Source of the DNA: Hofstenia miamia
Lineage: Eukaryota > Xenacoelomorpha > Acoela > Hofsteniidae
Assembly: GCA_900660155.1 (NCBI GenBank)
Contig: CABFPE010000131.1
Span: 849,027-913,026 of the forward strand
DNA length: 64,000 nt
Reading direction: 5' to 3'
Positions within the stretch are counted from its first letter, which is position 1. Each line of letters begins with the position of its first letter. Shown piece after piece: positions 12,522 through 25,504 of the stretch. The translations under genes and the position numbers were made by a program. The notes under the pieces are model-generated. The model was given only the letters and a program-made list of their open reading frames with translations, searched no databases and was not told the DNA's origin.

Positions 12522-13006
12522 TTTATTATATTATCTTCACAGGCAGAACGGAATACAGAGTGTGTTTGTTATGCTGTTCAAATGATACATGAAAATTTAA
12601 TCGTATCACCTCTTATTTCCTTGTAGCACGCTGATTCGATTTAATATTTAGAGAGAAAATCAATAAGCATCACTGTCGCTATCACAGCTCAATTTCTTTG
12701 CCAATTAAATTTAATGATCTTCATGCATTATATGTATAAATCGTAATAGATTTCTGCATAAGCTTAATTTCTATTTTGGCACTCTTGTATGTCGGTTGGT
12801 ATGCCTACATCATTTTTGATTTGAGGTTTGAAAGCTTTAATGAAGATTTGCTGGTTGAACTGATTACCCTAAGGCGATTTTCCCAAATTAAGTTCAGGCC
12901 ATTAACAGAATAGCGTTAACATAACACCATATTGATATTTCTTAGACCAGGCTATCCATCAATCAATCAAAGCACAATCTTCTACTGAACAACGTCTTCC
13001 AAATTA

Positions 13007-13432
13007 CCCAAGCAAAAAGGATTAATGGACCACTTATGGCCTACTATTGCTTCCATTGTTGGCTATTATCGGCGTTTAAACGCCAGGCAGTTAATGGACC
13101 AATGATAAATTCATAAATGAGCCAATAATGAAATTTTTTAAGTATTTTTCTAAAATTATTTATGTGATGCAAGATACAATGCTCGAAATTTTTGTTGGAT
13201 AGCATTTCATTAAAAATTAAGCAAACATATATAAGCTAACTACTCTCACTACTGTGATATTTTTTTACACAAACTATAAATTATTACAACACTAATTTAT
13301 ATTCATTGTTTATAATGTAAATATATTTGAAAACATTTGATAATATATTTTTGAAATCATTGTTGAATATATGGCTGGGCCATTAATGAACAAACGCCAA
13401 TAATGGAAACAATAATGTCCTTGTTGCTTGGG
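13007..13432. mobile_element. 426-bp MITE with TA target duplication
   Basis: It starts cccaagcaaaaagga and ends tccttgttgcttggg, terminal inverted repeats matching at 14 of 15 positions, with further inverted similarity inside (tgcttccattgttggc against gccaataatggaaaca). It is flanked by TA at 13005-13006 and 13433-13434. There is no coding capacity. The TA duplication and size suggest a Tc1/mariner-type non-autonomous element. Confidence 0.75.
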
Positions 13433-13434
13433 TA

Positions 13435-15147
13435 TTTATATTACTATTAAAATACAATTAAATAAATATTTTAGAATCTATACAAGAATGTGCATATATA
13501 CACACATTAAGCATACCAGTGGCAGGAAACTTAGGGCTAGAGTGGTCTCGAATAAATTACCTATTTTTGTATTACAATTTTTTTGCAATTGCAATTTCAT
13601 ACCTTTCAAATATTCATTATTGTTTCGATTACAAATTGAATTACACAATTGCAGTGCATTATTATAACTTTTGCATTTTTTTCGAAAGTATGCCACATTA
13701 TTATGCGAATGCATATGCGCATTTTATTAAATTTGTGATAATAATATATATAGTATATTTGCAATAGAACTGCATGGATTTTTAATCGTAAAAATCACTA
13801 AACTTTAAAAAATAATGCTAAAAGTTATTATTAAGTGTTCGTATATCTAGAAAGTTGAAGGTGGGTCAATTTTCCTGATTACCTGTACATGTATATATTA
13901 TTAAAATAAGCATTTGTGCTTTGTGTTAAGGGCTTGACGGCCCTCGAGCCTTAATATTTACACGTGAGTTATTATTGTCTGAACTATTTTATGTCACGTC
14001 TGATTGTAGAGTCAGAGAAAGTTTGCAAAACATGTTTTAAAACAACAACCATCAACATCTACTCAGCAATTCATAGAGTCAGAAAGAATGACTTTGATGA
14101 AATTTTTGTTACTTCAATGCTTCAATAAGATATTCGTTTGAAAAAAGCAAGACATCTTGCAATGGTCAAATTATATTCATCATGTAGGAAGCAATTAGAC
14201 TACTATAACAGTGCTGACATAGTGTGCATAACATTTACAAATGTGAGTGAAGCCATGGCAAGAGTAAAGCGTGCAACTGAAAAAATCGAACATGAGCTAA
14301 ACAATTCTGATAGACCAGGAAGTCACTCCAATTCATACCAAATGGATGTGCACCATGGTTGGAAGCTGCAAAATATGACTCAGATAAAATGAAAGAGATT
14401 GTTAATGAATTTACTAGAAAAGGAATTGCATTGGTATTTTTAAATCAACTTCATTTTAACTATTAAAATAGAGATAATTTAAAGCAACTCTTTAATTACT
14501 GTTTAAATAAATGTAGTTTGCCAAATTTTATAAAAGTGCAAATACTTCATTGTCGAAAAAGCAAGAACTGCTGTCATCCAAAATTTGGTTCAAAGCACAA
14601 ATTACTTTGGACTGGATTGGACTTGTATAATATTTTGAGTATGAATAAACCTCAATATTGGATGCCTGGCATAAAATTAAAAACTATATACAACATGTTT
14701 TAGATAAATAATCCTACAGAATATTGATTGCAGAAAAAGCCATGCTCCACTGCTTCCATGGAAAAGTTCATCTCAATGTTAAAAAACATACTTCAAAAGA
14801 ATGGAATTTTTTGTAAGGATTATGTGAATTTCTATATTGGTGTTTCCTACATCCTAGTTGATTATGTTTATTTAGAATACACACATTTTGCAAAAGCTAA
14901 GAAATATCTAGTTCATTTTTTAGTTTAATACATTACGTTTTTAAGTACAAACATTCAAAGTTGTTCGTTAAAATTTCAAATTACTTTTAGACAGATCTCA
15001 TTCAGTGATGTGTTAAAACATAAACTGAATATGTTATGCAATAACTTCAATTTCGTAGTTAGTTAATCGTTGTTTTGTTCAAACAGTGTTTTTGGAGTTC
15101 AACCAATATTTGCTATTGAACTATCGTAAAATACTAACTTCAGTGCA
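13435..15147. other. Intergenic sequence and 5' region of TRPC copy B
   Basis: Several overlapping open readings (13428-13767, 14138-14392, 14518-14928) have no recognisable domain. The last ~100 bases before 15148 should contain the 5' UTR and promoter of copy B, but I see no convincing TATA box. Confidence 0.45.
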
Positions 15148-15698
15148 ATGGCGAATAGACGCAGACGCTATGAAGTAGAAGAAGAGACTGATTTAGATGC
15201 TGAGTTTGCAGAAAAACTTCATGGTGAGCTACATGAAGCAGTCAGCTTGTTTAACATTGCACTGGCTGAGAACACCTTAGCGAAAGGACTAGAATGTAAG
15301 AAATTTGATATCAATTCTAGAGATGAATGTGGCTATACTGCATTGGGAAAAGCAGTGATTTTACACAACCATGAATGTGTGGAAATGCTTCTGAAAGCAA
15401 ATGCAAAGGTAGAAATTTATGAATTATCATTGATTGAACATTTTTCTATTAACTATTTACTAAAAAATTGTCAATCCAGATGACAAAATGCATACATTGC
15501 TCTTGAAATTATTACAGCAAAATGCTAGAAAAATTTCGGATTGTTCCGACAGCACAATGCTAAAAAAATTTTTGCATTACTTGAAACAAGTGTAGGTAAT
15601 ATTCAAAAATTAATAGAGCCTCAAAACGATATTGACATAAATTACTTTTTTTTTTATCGAAAATGGATTGGGGCCCAAATAGTATGTATGTATGTATG

Positions 15699-15739
<41 letters not shown>

Positions 15740-17570
15740 TAACTAACGCGATTCAAGTTTTATCAATGGTCTTATCCAGGGAGGTAAGATAAATGATCAA
15801 GAAGTGAAATTTAGCAAAAGGAGTATTAAAAGTTGTTTAGGTAAAAGAAGAGCATATATTAGCTGTGGAACACGACAATGAAACAGCATTGCAATTATTT
15901 TTAAAAGAAAGAAAGCTTGACCTAAACAAGCCCGTCCTTTCCAGCACATCATGCAAGCCTGGAATGTCTCCAGTCATGATGGCTGCTCTTAAGCAGAATG
16001 AACTGATGTTGAAGATTCTTTTGACTAATGGAGCACAACCGCTGAAAATCCCAGACTATGATCCTAATGAGACTGCTGCTATTGTGCGATTTGAAGCCAT
16101 TTATCAGACATTACAGGCAATCAGCACACCAATTTATCTTGTAATTATGAATGCTGATCCCATAATGACTGCCTTCAAGATATCACAACGATGCAGGTAT
16201 GTAAAATTATAGCACTTATTGAAGAAAAAATATATTTATATATAAATTAGACAAAGCATTTGGACATTGGATTCATTATTATTGGTGAAAATCAACTATA
16301 CCATATATTATGAAAATAACAGGAGACCGAAACTCTGTAGCCAAGCATTTTTTTAGATTTTCAAGCTATATGCAAATGCAATTTTTTTATTTGTCGAATT
16401 TTGTGTATTTTTTTGCAAGTTTTATAAGAATACCTTAAATTTTTCTGCAATATTTACAAAATTTACATTGTTCTTTGTTAAACCCAATAACAACAATAAG
16501 TTACTAAGAGTTAAAGCAAATTTATTGCGTAACTTAGTAGCAAGAACTACAAACTAACACACAAACAAATACACACAAACAAATATAAATATACAAAAAT
16601 ATAAATATGCAACTTACTTAAAGGGCTTAAAATTTATATAAATTGAGTCCAGGTGCTTAATTCATTTGTAATTCCAATTAATAATTGCTTTTCCAGTAAA
16701 ATTTCTTTTTTTTAAAATGTTTATAATTTTTTTCAGTTTTAATTTCCACATTTAGATCATTCCACAATTTCGAACACATAAATGTAAATGAATCTTTGCG
16801 ATTAATATTGCTAAAAAGTTTTTTGTTTCTTTGATTGTGTTTTAAGAAATCATTTAGGAACTTAAAGGAATTTGAGCTATTAACATATTTATGCATTATA
16901 CAGAGTGATTGATATTGGATATAATATAAAGGTGATAGTATCTTATATGTTGATATTAAGTCTCTGACAGATTCGTGTTTAGGGATATAATTGAGTGATC
17001 TCAAAGACCAGTTGTACAGTTTTGATAATGATGTTCTATTTCTAGCAGTAATATGTTGAAAGAGAAAGCAGCAATAACTAAATTCACTGATTACAAAAGA
17101 ATTAAAAAACTGTTTATGATATGAATTCCCTAGGTGCCGTAAATGATATAAAAATTTAATTCCAGATGCCATTTTTCTTAATTTTAAAGACAAAAATTCA
17201 TTAAATTTTAAATCTTGATCAATTGTTACTCCTAAATAACATACTGATTTACATTGCACAATTACATTTTTATTTATGTTAATTTTGATATTTTCGGAAA
17301 TCTTTTGATGTTCCTTTGGTGCAAATATAATAAATTGAATTTTATTTGCATTAATTTTTAATCTATTATTATCAAAATACGTAATCAGTGATTCAATGTC
17401 TTTAGTCAAAAACTTAGTAGCGTCAAACGGATTTTTCGATGTTCTAATAATACATGTGTCATCAGCGTATTGGTAAATAGTTCCATTTTTTAATGATTGA
17501 GACATATCGTTTACATAGAGTGCAAATAAGATAGGCCCTAATACTGTGCCTTGTGGAACTCCAAGATTTG

Positions 17571-17602
<32 letters not shown>

Positions 17603-20600
17603 ATTCTTTTAATTCATTTGAGTTCTTCTGAATTTTAAAAATGTCACTGTCGATGAATATATATTTTCTAATCATAAAATAACTTTTAAAGTGCTGGTGA
17701 AAAATTTTTAAGACAAATAGTGCCTCTGAATAGGTTTTTATTATAAATATCTCGAACTACAGTAGTAGTTCGTGTTAATATCTAAATTGAAATTTTGATG
17801 TTTATTAGAAGTAAGCTTGGTCAGCGGGAAAAAAATTCATAGTATTTACTATATCAGTGACTACCAGAATCACGACAAGAACGCAGTTCACGTTTATATT
17901 GAAAAGCTGATTTCATTGATAAAATAGGAGAACAAAATTATTGTGTCTATAATCATGTTTTCAGAAGGGTCAGCAATACAATTTAAAAATCGTTTCTTGT
18001 TTTCTAACCTTAGGGGGTTTAAAATAGCTTATGAGATTCCGCGATTTGAGTAGAATTTCGTTGCCACTTCCCAAGACAAATTGTCAGTTGATGGACTAGG
18101 TGATAGTTTGAAAATATTGGTGCTTCAAGCAGTTCTTGCTCAAAAATCAATGGTGGTCGATGCTGAGCATTTTGTGCAGGCATGCCAAAATTCAATTTCA
18201 AAAGTAATTCTAGCAAACCCCTAGTGAACAAATGACGCTTTCATAAATCCACTTTCCCTATTCAGAGCCTCTTTAAAATCTAAAATGTTGTATTCAATGT
18301 CTTTATGATAATTTAGAGTTTCCTATCACTAAACTGGCCAAATAATCGGCATGTTCTCGATGAATACACATGTCGGCACTGAATACCCGAAGGTAGAAAA
18401 AGCTGGTACTTAGAGTCGCTTTTAATATTATTTGTTTGACTCAACCCCAATTTAAGTTATTGCAACCTTGCATGATTAGTGGTATTCCTCAAGGCCCTGT
18501 AAATGCATCCAATATATCAGCATCGTCTGCCTTAGTACATAGATAATGTGACTGGACTCCAATGCATTGACGAAAACTAAGAATTCAAGGGAGAAAATGT
18601 TTGAATAGTTCTCAAGAATATAGAGGCAAATGATGGTAATGGTTAATCCAAACTTTAATTAATTAACTGTGTACAAACAGGGCTGCCATGTCTTAAACAG
18701 CACTTGTTTAAAATATGCTTTAAGCACTGTTTAAAGCAACTGTTTATTTACAGTGTTTTTTTTTTAATTTTTTCCAATTTATACAAATAGTTTGGAGAAT
18801 AATTTTTGGGTTTCGTCGATTCGTACTTCATGACAGATTTTCTACCGAAAAATTAGCAAAACTTGCTTTTTGTTTAAGTGCATCAAACGAAAAATGAGTG
18901 TTGATAAGTTTATCATAATTCATTGTTTGCTACTATATTTTCGTACCAAGTCACATGATCCTGCTACACGAAAGAATTAAAGAATTGAAATTCCTTACTT
19001 CTTATTTTTTGGAAAACAATTACAATACTTAAGTTGTCATATTGTTTTAATAATGAAAGCTTGCTTTCTATACGCATGTACTTATTTTTGACAATCTTTC
19101 TGATTTTCATATTTTGGAGGGGATAATGAGAGTTGGTCACCTAAAAAACCTAAAAACTAACCCTAAATCCGATCCTAGCTGTAAATAGCATTTTTCATTT
19201 TAGGCACACAATGGTCGAAACATATGATAAGCATTTTTTGTTACGAATGGTAAAGAAACCTTTTAATTAGAATTTATTTAGGTCTCTAACAATAAAAAAT
19301 GAACAAGCAGCAGACGATGTTATTGAAATTTCTCATAGATGTGAAAAATTTACAGCAGATTTCTTGTCAACTGCGGAAACGTTTAGCGATATAAACTTGA
19401 TACTGAATCAAATGACGACAAGAGATTCGAACGCGATCTTGCCAGGCCGATTTCTAGAACGGCTTGAATATGCACTTCAGAATAAACACCGCGAATTCGC
19501 GGCGCATCCCAGCGTGCAAATGTTTTTACAGAAAAGGTTTTATGAAGGACCAATTTCCATACCTGATATAAAAGCAAGACCAGCATACATTCAGTTCTTA
19601 TACTTCTCTGCTCTAACATGCATGATTCCATTTTGGATTATATGTTATTTATTTGTGCCAAGACTTCCAAAATCGGTAGAATCAGTTATAGCGGATTTGC
19701 TTAAAATGCCAGTAATGAGATATGTTGTAAACTGTGGAGCCTATTTCTTTCTATTGATTCAAACGTTTTACTACTCAATTTTAAGTGTGGATTTGCCGTT
19801 GTATTCTACTTCTCTTACAAGAAATTTCTCCATCCGATTCGAAAATGAAGCACTTAGCACGTTTGAATCATTCTTCGATTTCCCCACAATTTACTTAATG
19901 CTTTGGATCTTGGGCAATATCACGGTAGAAGTAAGAGAACTTTACAAATACGGAGTAAATTCATACCTTTCTGACTGGGTAAATATTCTAAATTTTTTTC
20001 TGAATTTCTGCTTCTTGACATCATACGTGTCAAAGTTTTATGCTATATATGTGAAGGGTATCACAAGAAAGACCTACTTTGCAGAGTCTTTGGATTTCTC
20101 CTACAATTCGATGGCCGCTCATGTGGCATTGCACTACACTGGGAGTATCTTACTTTGCTTTAAAGCATTTCAAATTTTGAGATTGACAAAGTTATTTGGA
20201 CAACAACAAGTTCTGTTCCAATCAGCATTCTTTGCTGCATTAAACTTCTTAATAATGTTTGTGATTCCTCTATTTGCGTTTAGCGTTTGCATACATGGAA
20301 TGGTTTGGAGAATGTATCATTCGTTTTTGGTTGACTGTAATCTTGGTATAGCAAACTGTGCCCAGTTGCAATCTGAAGACAAAGATTCGATGATGTCATT
20401 CCTTTCACTACCTGCAACCATGATCGACTTATTTTGGGCAGCATTTGGCGAAACGCAAAGTACACTGGACAATAAGTTCTCGCATTTTATTAACAGAGAG
20501 GAAGAAATGACCGCATATATGTACACATTATACATTTTTTTAATGATATTGGTTCGGCTTAATATATTAGTATCATTAGTGGTATTTGCAATTCAAAAAG

Positions 20601-21004
20601 CAACTTTGAAAGAAGAGAGGAATTTTAAATTTGCACGAGCGAAACTTTTTTATAATTATATGTTAGGAAACCCCACTCCGCCACCCTTTAATATCTTTCC
20701 AAGTGTACGAATGCTGATGGAGAAATGTGACGGTGAGAAGAAGCAGAAGAAGGCCTTAACATTTTCTGAAGAGGAATTAGAGCAAATGGCTCGTACTAAA
20801 ACAGTTATCAAGAAGATGAAATCTTCATATATTCGACTCTGGAGACAAGATGCAAAAAGTAACAAACTTGATAAAGGGGCTTTGCACGTTCTGCAACAGG
20901 AAATGAATACTGCAATTGAGAAGTCCTCAAGGTCAATTAATGAACTTGACACAAAAGTACACAAAATATTAAGAGATTTAAAAAGAAGAGCTAAAAAATC
21001 CTAA
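15148..21004 (+). CDS. TRPC: TRPC-family cation channel, copy B (complete, 3 exons)
   Basis: Exons 15148-15408, 15841-16196 and 19282-21004 join in frame (phases 0 and 2) into 779 codons, a usual length for TRPC proteins. The start ATG gives MANRRRRYEVEEETDLDAEF. Approximate residues: ankyrin repeats 30-170, linker helices 200-300, hydrophobic pre-S1 308-331, S1 353-373, S2 396-420, S3 436-463, S4 485-513, S5 523-551, pore LFWAAFGET around 590-600, S6 621-645, TRP box NFKFARAKLF 653-662, PPPFNIFPS 682-690, coiled coil about 733-779. The LFW..FG pore and PPPFN motif mark it as TRPC. It would be a plasma-membrane cation channel, in this family often downstream of phospholipase C. Unusual points: the TRP box has NF where TRPC proteins normally have EW, and S6 reads RLNILVSL where LLNMLIAM is usual. 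The ATGs at 15865 and 19364 are internal methionines. Donors GTAGAA and GTATGT; acceptors tgtttag and ttatttag. Confidence 0.93.
15681..15736. repeat. (GTAT)n(TA)n microsatellite
   Basis: Simple repeat in intron 1 of TRPC copy B. Copy A has no counterpart at the equivalent place. Confidence 0.9.
16640..17577 (-). mobile_element. Jockey/CR1-like LINE reverse transcriptase fragment
   Basis: Minus-strand reading from about 17577 to the stop near 16678. It carries GVPQGTVLGPILFALYVNDM followed by YADDT, the classical reverse transcriptase motifs with the catalytic aspartates, then LGVTIDQDLKF and a thumb/C-terminal region ending in KKKKFYWKSNY. More than 290 codons are open, so this copy is young. 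The endonuclease and the front of the RT are missing; the 5' end is cut at an (AAT)n microsatellite. The 3' UTR probably reaches about 16500. It sits in intron 2 of TRPC copy B, antisense to it. Confidence 0.85.
17576..17601. repeat. (AAT)n microsatellite
   Basis: Eight or so units at the 5' truncation point of the LINE fragment. Confidence 0.85.
17602..19281. other. Rest of TRPC copy B intron 2
   Basis: About 18000-18600 has the higher complexity of decayed coding DNA (a minus reading at 18019-18231) without a recognisable family. Near 18678 the text cagggctgcca followed by repeated gtttaaa motifs looks like a hAT terminus, unproven. It ends with acceptor atttatttag at 19281. Confidence 0.4.
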
Positions 21005-22180
21005 AGCTAATTCAACGTTGATACATTTTGTGCAAAATCTGTGCAAAATGTTTTACATTTTAACATAAATTTGGTAAATTGTGTTAATTAATATCAAAAA
21101 TTTGCATAGACTCTTGATTTGACTTTCAATGTAATAATGCTTTAAATTACAAAATAAAATGTAAATTTTAGCTAGCTTGAATTTTTTCGATTTTTCTTTC
21201 CTAAGAAAAAGAAAAAAAGAAATAGGTATGCTCTTATAGTTTTTAGAACTCTTGATCAGCTGAATATTTGAAATGGAACGAATTTGAACTTTTTGAAGAA
21301 ATTGTTCGGAAATATTTTTGCCATTTAGCGAAGCTTTGCATTAATATATTTACAATCAATCTGTCTAATCCGGACACCTGAAATTTTTCATTGAACTGCA
21401 CCCGCATGTCTCGTAGACAAACCCGCTATTTTCTAAATTTCACCGGTCGATTACAAAACTATATCACATGCATAAAGTATTTTAATATGTTCTATAGGCC
21501 TACGTCTTACAGTGTCAGTTACTTTTTGCATAATTGAGTAAGTGATATCAAATATGTTATGTTATATAGATTTCGTATTTAATTAATATTTTATTAGTTT
21601 AGTACTCGTTACCTATTTAACAAAATAAAAATGTCCATCCGCACTGCAACTAGAGTTTTGCAGGCATGCCCGGGCTCTCCGGGCAGAAAAAATAATCGGA
21701 CATATGCTATGCTCCCTCAAATAAAGTCTGGTATAATCATAAGATAATATCCTGTAATGACGTAAAATTTTCTGTTTTTAAAAAGAAATTTATTAATTTT
21801 CCGCCAAGTTGATGCTTTTATACCGCAAAAATATTTAAATTCTGTTGTACATTTGCTGTAATAAAATGACAGAAATTCAAAACACTAATCTCTATTCATG
21901 ATCTTTGATAGAATTAATAAATTTTGTTGGAGTCGTAAACAAGTTTCTCACTAAAAGACAAAATTATTTAGGGAAGTGATCCAAATTCAATACGTTAATA
22001 AGTTAAAATGCAACAGTAAACAACACCGTTAAAAAATGGCAGTTTACGTTAACATGACCGTAAACCACATCGGTGACTTGCACTCGGAATTAATTCGCGA
22101 ACAAATGTTAACGGTAAAGTTTTCGTTAAACGCATGTTTTTACGCATAGGTTTTCAGTATTATTTAACGTATTATATGAC
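21005..22180. other. 3' flank of TRPC copy B and intergenic sequence
   Basis: The first ~170 bases are 3' UTR. Beyond that there is no gene; about 22010-22140 has repeated gttaac/cgttaa motifs of unknown meaning. Confidence 0.5.
21153..21158 (+). promoter_or_regulatory. Polyadenylation signal, TRPC copy B
   Basis: AATAAA about 150 bases after the stop, in a flank shared with copy A. Confidence 0.5.
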
Positions 22181-22797
22181 CAGGCGCGGATCTAGGAATT
22201 TCATAAGGGGGGTGGCTGGATGCATTATCTATGTAGAAACATTAAGGTTATTTTTAATATTTTTCATGTTTAGGTTATTCAAAAAAAATTATTGTAATCA
22301 TTTACATACACATAAAATAATCTACATTTTGATAAACATTTTCTATTAACAGAATGTATTTATACAAAAATCTTTAACAAGTAGAAAATACTGTAGCAGG
22401 AGAAAATACTTAGTCTGTGAAAAGTGACTGTGATTGTAGACGTCGTGGGTGTCTTGCAATAAATTTCTCCAAAATCTTTACTGTCGAAAGTGGCACACTA
22501 TTGTGATGAAGAGCAATAATGCACAAATCCGATAATTTATCCCCAGTGAGTGATGTGCGAAGAAATGAGTGAACTCTGCGCACACAACTAAATGTGCGTT
22601 CTGCTTCACAACTGCCAATTGGTAGAACAGCCAGTATCATTAAAAGTTCACGAATATTGGGGTAGAATATTAAGCAAGTGTGATAGTGAATTAAATCACA
22701 TAATGTAATTTCAACAAGATTTTGAGAAGAACACAAGTGCTTCCATCTTAACAATGATTTCATCAACCTTTTGAAAGCCATAATATATATCCATATG
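22181..22797 (-). mobile_element. hAT element of the ZMYM1/DUF4371 type, cut by assembly gap
   Basis: It begins caggcgcggatctag, a hAT-like end. The minus reading 22781-22410 (123 codons) has LPIGSCEAERTFSCVRRVHS and then LRTSLTGDKLSDLCIIALHH, the C-terminal dimerisation region of hAT transposases related to zinc-finger MYM-type proteins. The N-terminal part would lie in the N gap. A deletion derivative of the same family is at 27866-28648; its first ~310 bases match this copy closely. Confidence 0.8.
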
Positions 22798-23797
22798 NNN
22801 NNNNNNNNNNNNNNNNNNNNNNNNNNNNNNNNNNNNNNNNNNNNNNNNNNNNNNNNNNNNNNNNNNNNNNNNNNNNNNNNNNNNNNNNNNNNNNNNNNNN
22901 NNNNNNNNNNNNNNNNNNNNNNNNNNNNNNNNNNNNNNNNNNNNNNNNNNNNNNNNNNNNNNNNNNNNNNNNNNNNNNNNNNNNNNNNNNNNNNNNNNNN
23001 NNNNNNNNNNNNNNNNNNNNNNNNNNNNNNNNNNNNNNNNNNNNNNNNNNNNNNNNNNNNNNNNNNNNNNNNNNNNNNNNNNNNNNNNNNNNNNNNNNNN
23101 NNNNNNNNNNNNNNNNNNNNNNNNNNNNNNNNNNNNNNNNNNNNNNNNNNNNNNNNNNNNNNNNNNNNNNNNNNNNNNNNNNNNNNNNNNNNNNNNNNNN
23201 NNNNNNNNNNNNNNNNNNNNNNNNNNNNNNNNNNNNNNNNNNNNNNNNNNNNNNNNNNNNNNNNNNNNNNNNNNNNNNNNNNNNNNNNNNNNNNNNNNNN
23301 NNNNNNNNNNNNNNNNNNNNNNNNNNNNNNNNNNNNNNNNNNNNNNNNNNNNNNNNNNNNNNNNNNNNNNNNNNNNNNNNNNNNNNNNNNNNNNNNNNNN
23401 NNNNNNNNNNNNNNNNNNNNNNNNNNNNNNNNNNNNNNNNNNNNNNNNNNNNNNNNNNNNNNNNNNNNNNNNNNNNNNNNNNNNNNNNNNNNNNNNNNNN
23501 NNNNNNNNNNNNNNNNNNNNNNNNNNNNNNNNNNNNNNNNNNNNNNNNNNNNNNNNNNNNNNNNNNNNNNNNNNNNNNNNNNNNNNNNNNNNNNNNNNNN
23601 NNNNNNNNNNNNNNNNNNNNNNNNNNNNNNNNNNNNNNNNNNNNNNNNNNNNNNNNNNNNNNNNNNNNNNNNNNNNNNNNNNNNNNNNNNNNNNNNNNNN
23701 NNNNNNNNNNNNNNNNNNNNNNNNNNNNNNNNNNNNNNNNNNNNNNNNNNNNNNNNNNNNNNNNNNNNNNNNNNNNNNNNNNNNNNNNNNNNNNNNN
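22798..23797. other. Assembly gap, 1000 N
   Basis: Exactly 1000 N, so probably a placeholder of unknown true size. Open readings that cross it have no meaning. Confidence 0.99.
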
Positions 23798-24270
23798 AAC
23801 TTTACTCCAAAATATGCAGTAATAAAAGACATCCTCTATTTACCATCTTTAAGAGGCAAGTGAAAGAGAAAACAGTTACACAATCTGACGAATATCTGCT
23901 TCCAATACGATGCAAAACAGAAGCATTCAGAAATTCATTCATTAACAGAGTTATAAAGTATAAATTAAATCACGGACCCCCAAAAGACTCTTTATAACTA
24001 AGATAGCACAGCTACGACATTCTGAAATGTAAATACTTTGATTTTTCTAAGGAATATGAAAAAAGGTCTATGAAAGAGAATGCTCATGGTTGATTTACTC
24101 AATCTGGCAACAAAAGTGTTAAGTAGTTTGTAGAAAAACACTCGTATTTTGTTAACTATATGCATTCATTTTATTTTATTCTATTTTATTTGTATACTTT
24201 CAAATTTTGTACATCCCTGTAATTGGTTGATGTTAAATAAATTCGTTATTCGTTATTCTCATTTATGGTC
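23798..24270 (+). mobile_element. LINE 3' end
   Basis: The plus reading up to the stop at 23995-23997 has PIRCKTEAFRNSFINRVIKY, resembling the extreme C-terminus of jockey/CR1-like ORF2 proteins. It is followed by ~260 bases of UTR and a tail of attcgttattcgttatt repeats near 24240-24260, typical of LINE 3' tails. The rest of the element falls in the gap. Confidence 0.55.
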
Positions 24271-25504
24271 AATAATTAAAGTTAGTTTTCAAAAATTTTG
24301 CGGGTTTCAACCCACCTTTTATCACTCACTTGATCGTCCTCTTCACAAATTCCTTTTTATGCACTTGTTGCTCTATATCATTTAGATAAAAATTGGTTTT
24401 CTGTTCTGTAAAATTTGACCTAGAGTATATTTTTTCACATACTGTGAAGAAATGATGAACACCTCATTCAACCATTGAAAATTTAAATGATTTTAATTAG
24501 ATTGTAGAATATGCATTTAAATTTGTAATGAAGGTTATTTACTTCTTCTCCATTTGCAAGGAGAGATGATAACCTTAAAAAACTTAACCTTTTGTCACAA
24601 CATCACAATCACAGATTTGAAAACGATTGTTGCGTTGTTCACACAGCTCTTATCGAATGTCAATGCTATTAGTAATACTTCTATTATAATGTATGATGGC
24701 AGTAATTGCCAAATAACATCATCGAAGCTGCAAATATTCTTTACCGCAAATTAACTGTCTTTACGATAAAAAATATTCAGACGCTTGAACAAAGAATGAA
24801 GTACAATTTCTCAGCTAAAAAAACGCATAAGATATCATTAAAATAATATTACCTGGTGAAAATATCTATAAAACCGCAATTTGTCATTAAGAATGTTACA
24901 TTTGTTTGTTTTACTCTTTGCTTGGTGACCAGCAGTAGCATATAAAAAATTTTTTAGGTAGACCTTACAAAAATTTACTCATCTAATTCAAATTAGAACG
25001 CCTTTTCTCAAAGCAGTATAAGTCATAGCCTTGCTTGAGCAAAATTATTTTTTAAAAATAGTTTCTAAATTTGGGTTAATTCTTACAAGTTTCGAAGTAT
25101 AATTTATTCCGATCTCGAATATGTTCACCAGATTGTGACAAATATTCAACGTTTCGCGTGGATACATTTTTTTAATGAGGTTCTGAAATCCTAACATAGT
25201 GATTGAGCAACTGAAGCAAATACAATAAAGAATATTTGGAAAATCAATATTGAAAAAACTCGAAAGTGATCAGGAAATTCTAGATCAATCTCAACATACC
25301 AAATATCTCGAGGAAGCCATGATAATTATGTGACCGTAATTTGCGCTGATGGAAAAGTTGCCAACATCCCAATTTCAAAAGGAAACCACCCCACCTATTT
25401 CTGTTGAAAGGTCTCCAAGCACTTCTTTACATATCATTTCACGTGAACTTTAAGTTGCTGATTAATAAAGCAGATTCAATTTCGACAGACATTTTGAACA
25501 TATA
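24271..25504. other. Intergenic, with a possible DDE transposase scrap
   Basis: Mostly featureless AT-rich DNA. At about 25318-25405 the plus strand reads NYVTVICADGKVANIPISKG, which resembles the first catalytic strand of pogo-like DDE transposases. It is short and isolated, so uncertain. Confidence 0.35.

Noticed and set aside
22711-23997. Long readings of 373 and 408 codons
   Set aside because: Almost entirely N from the 1000-base gap.
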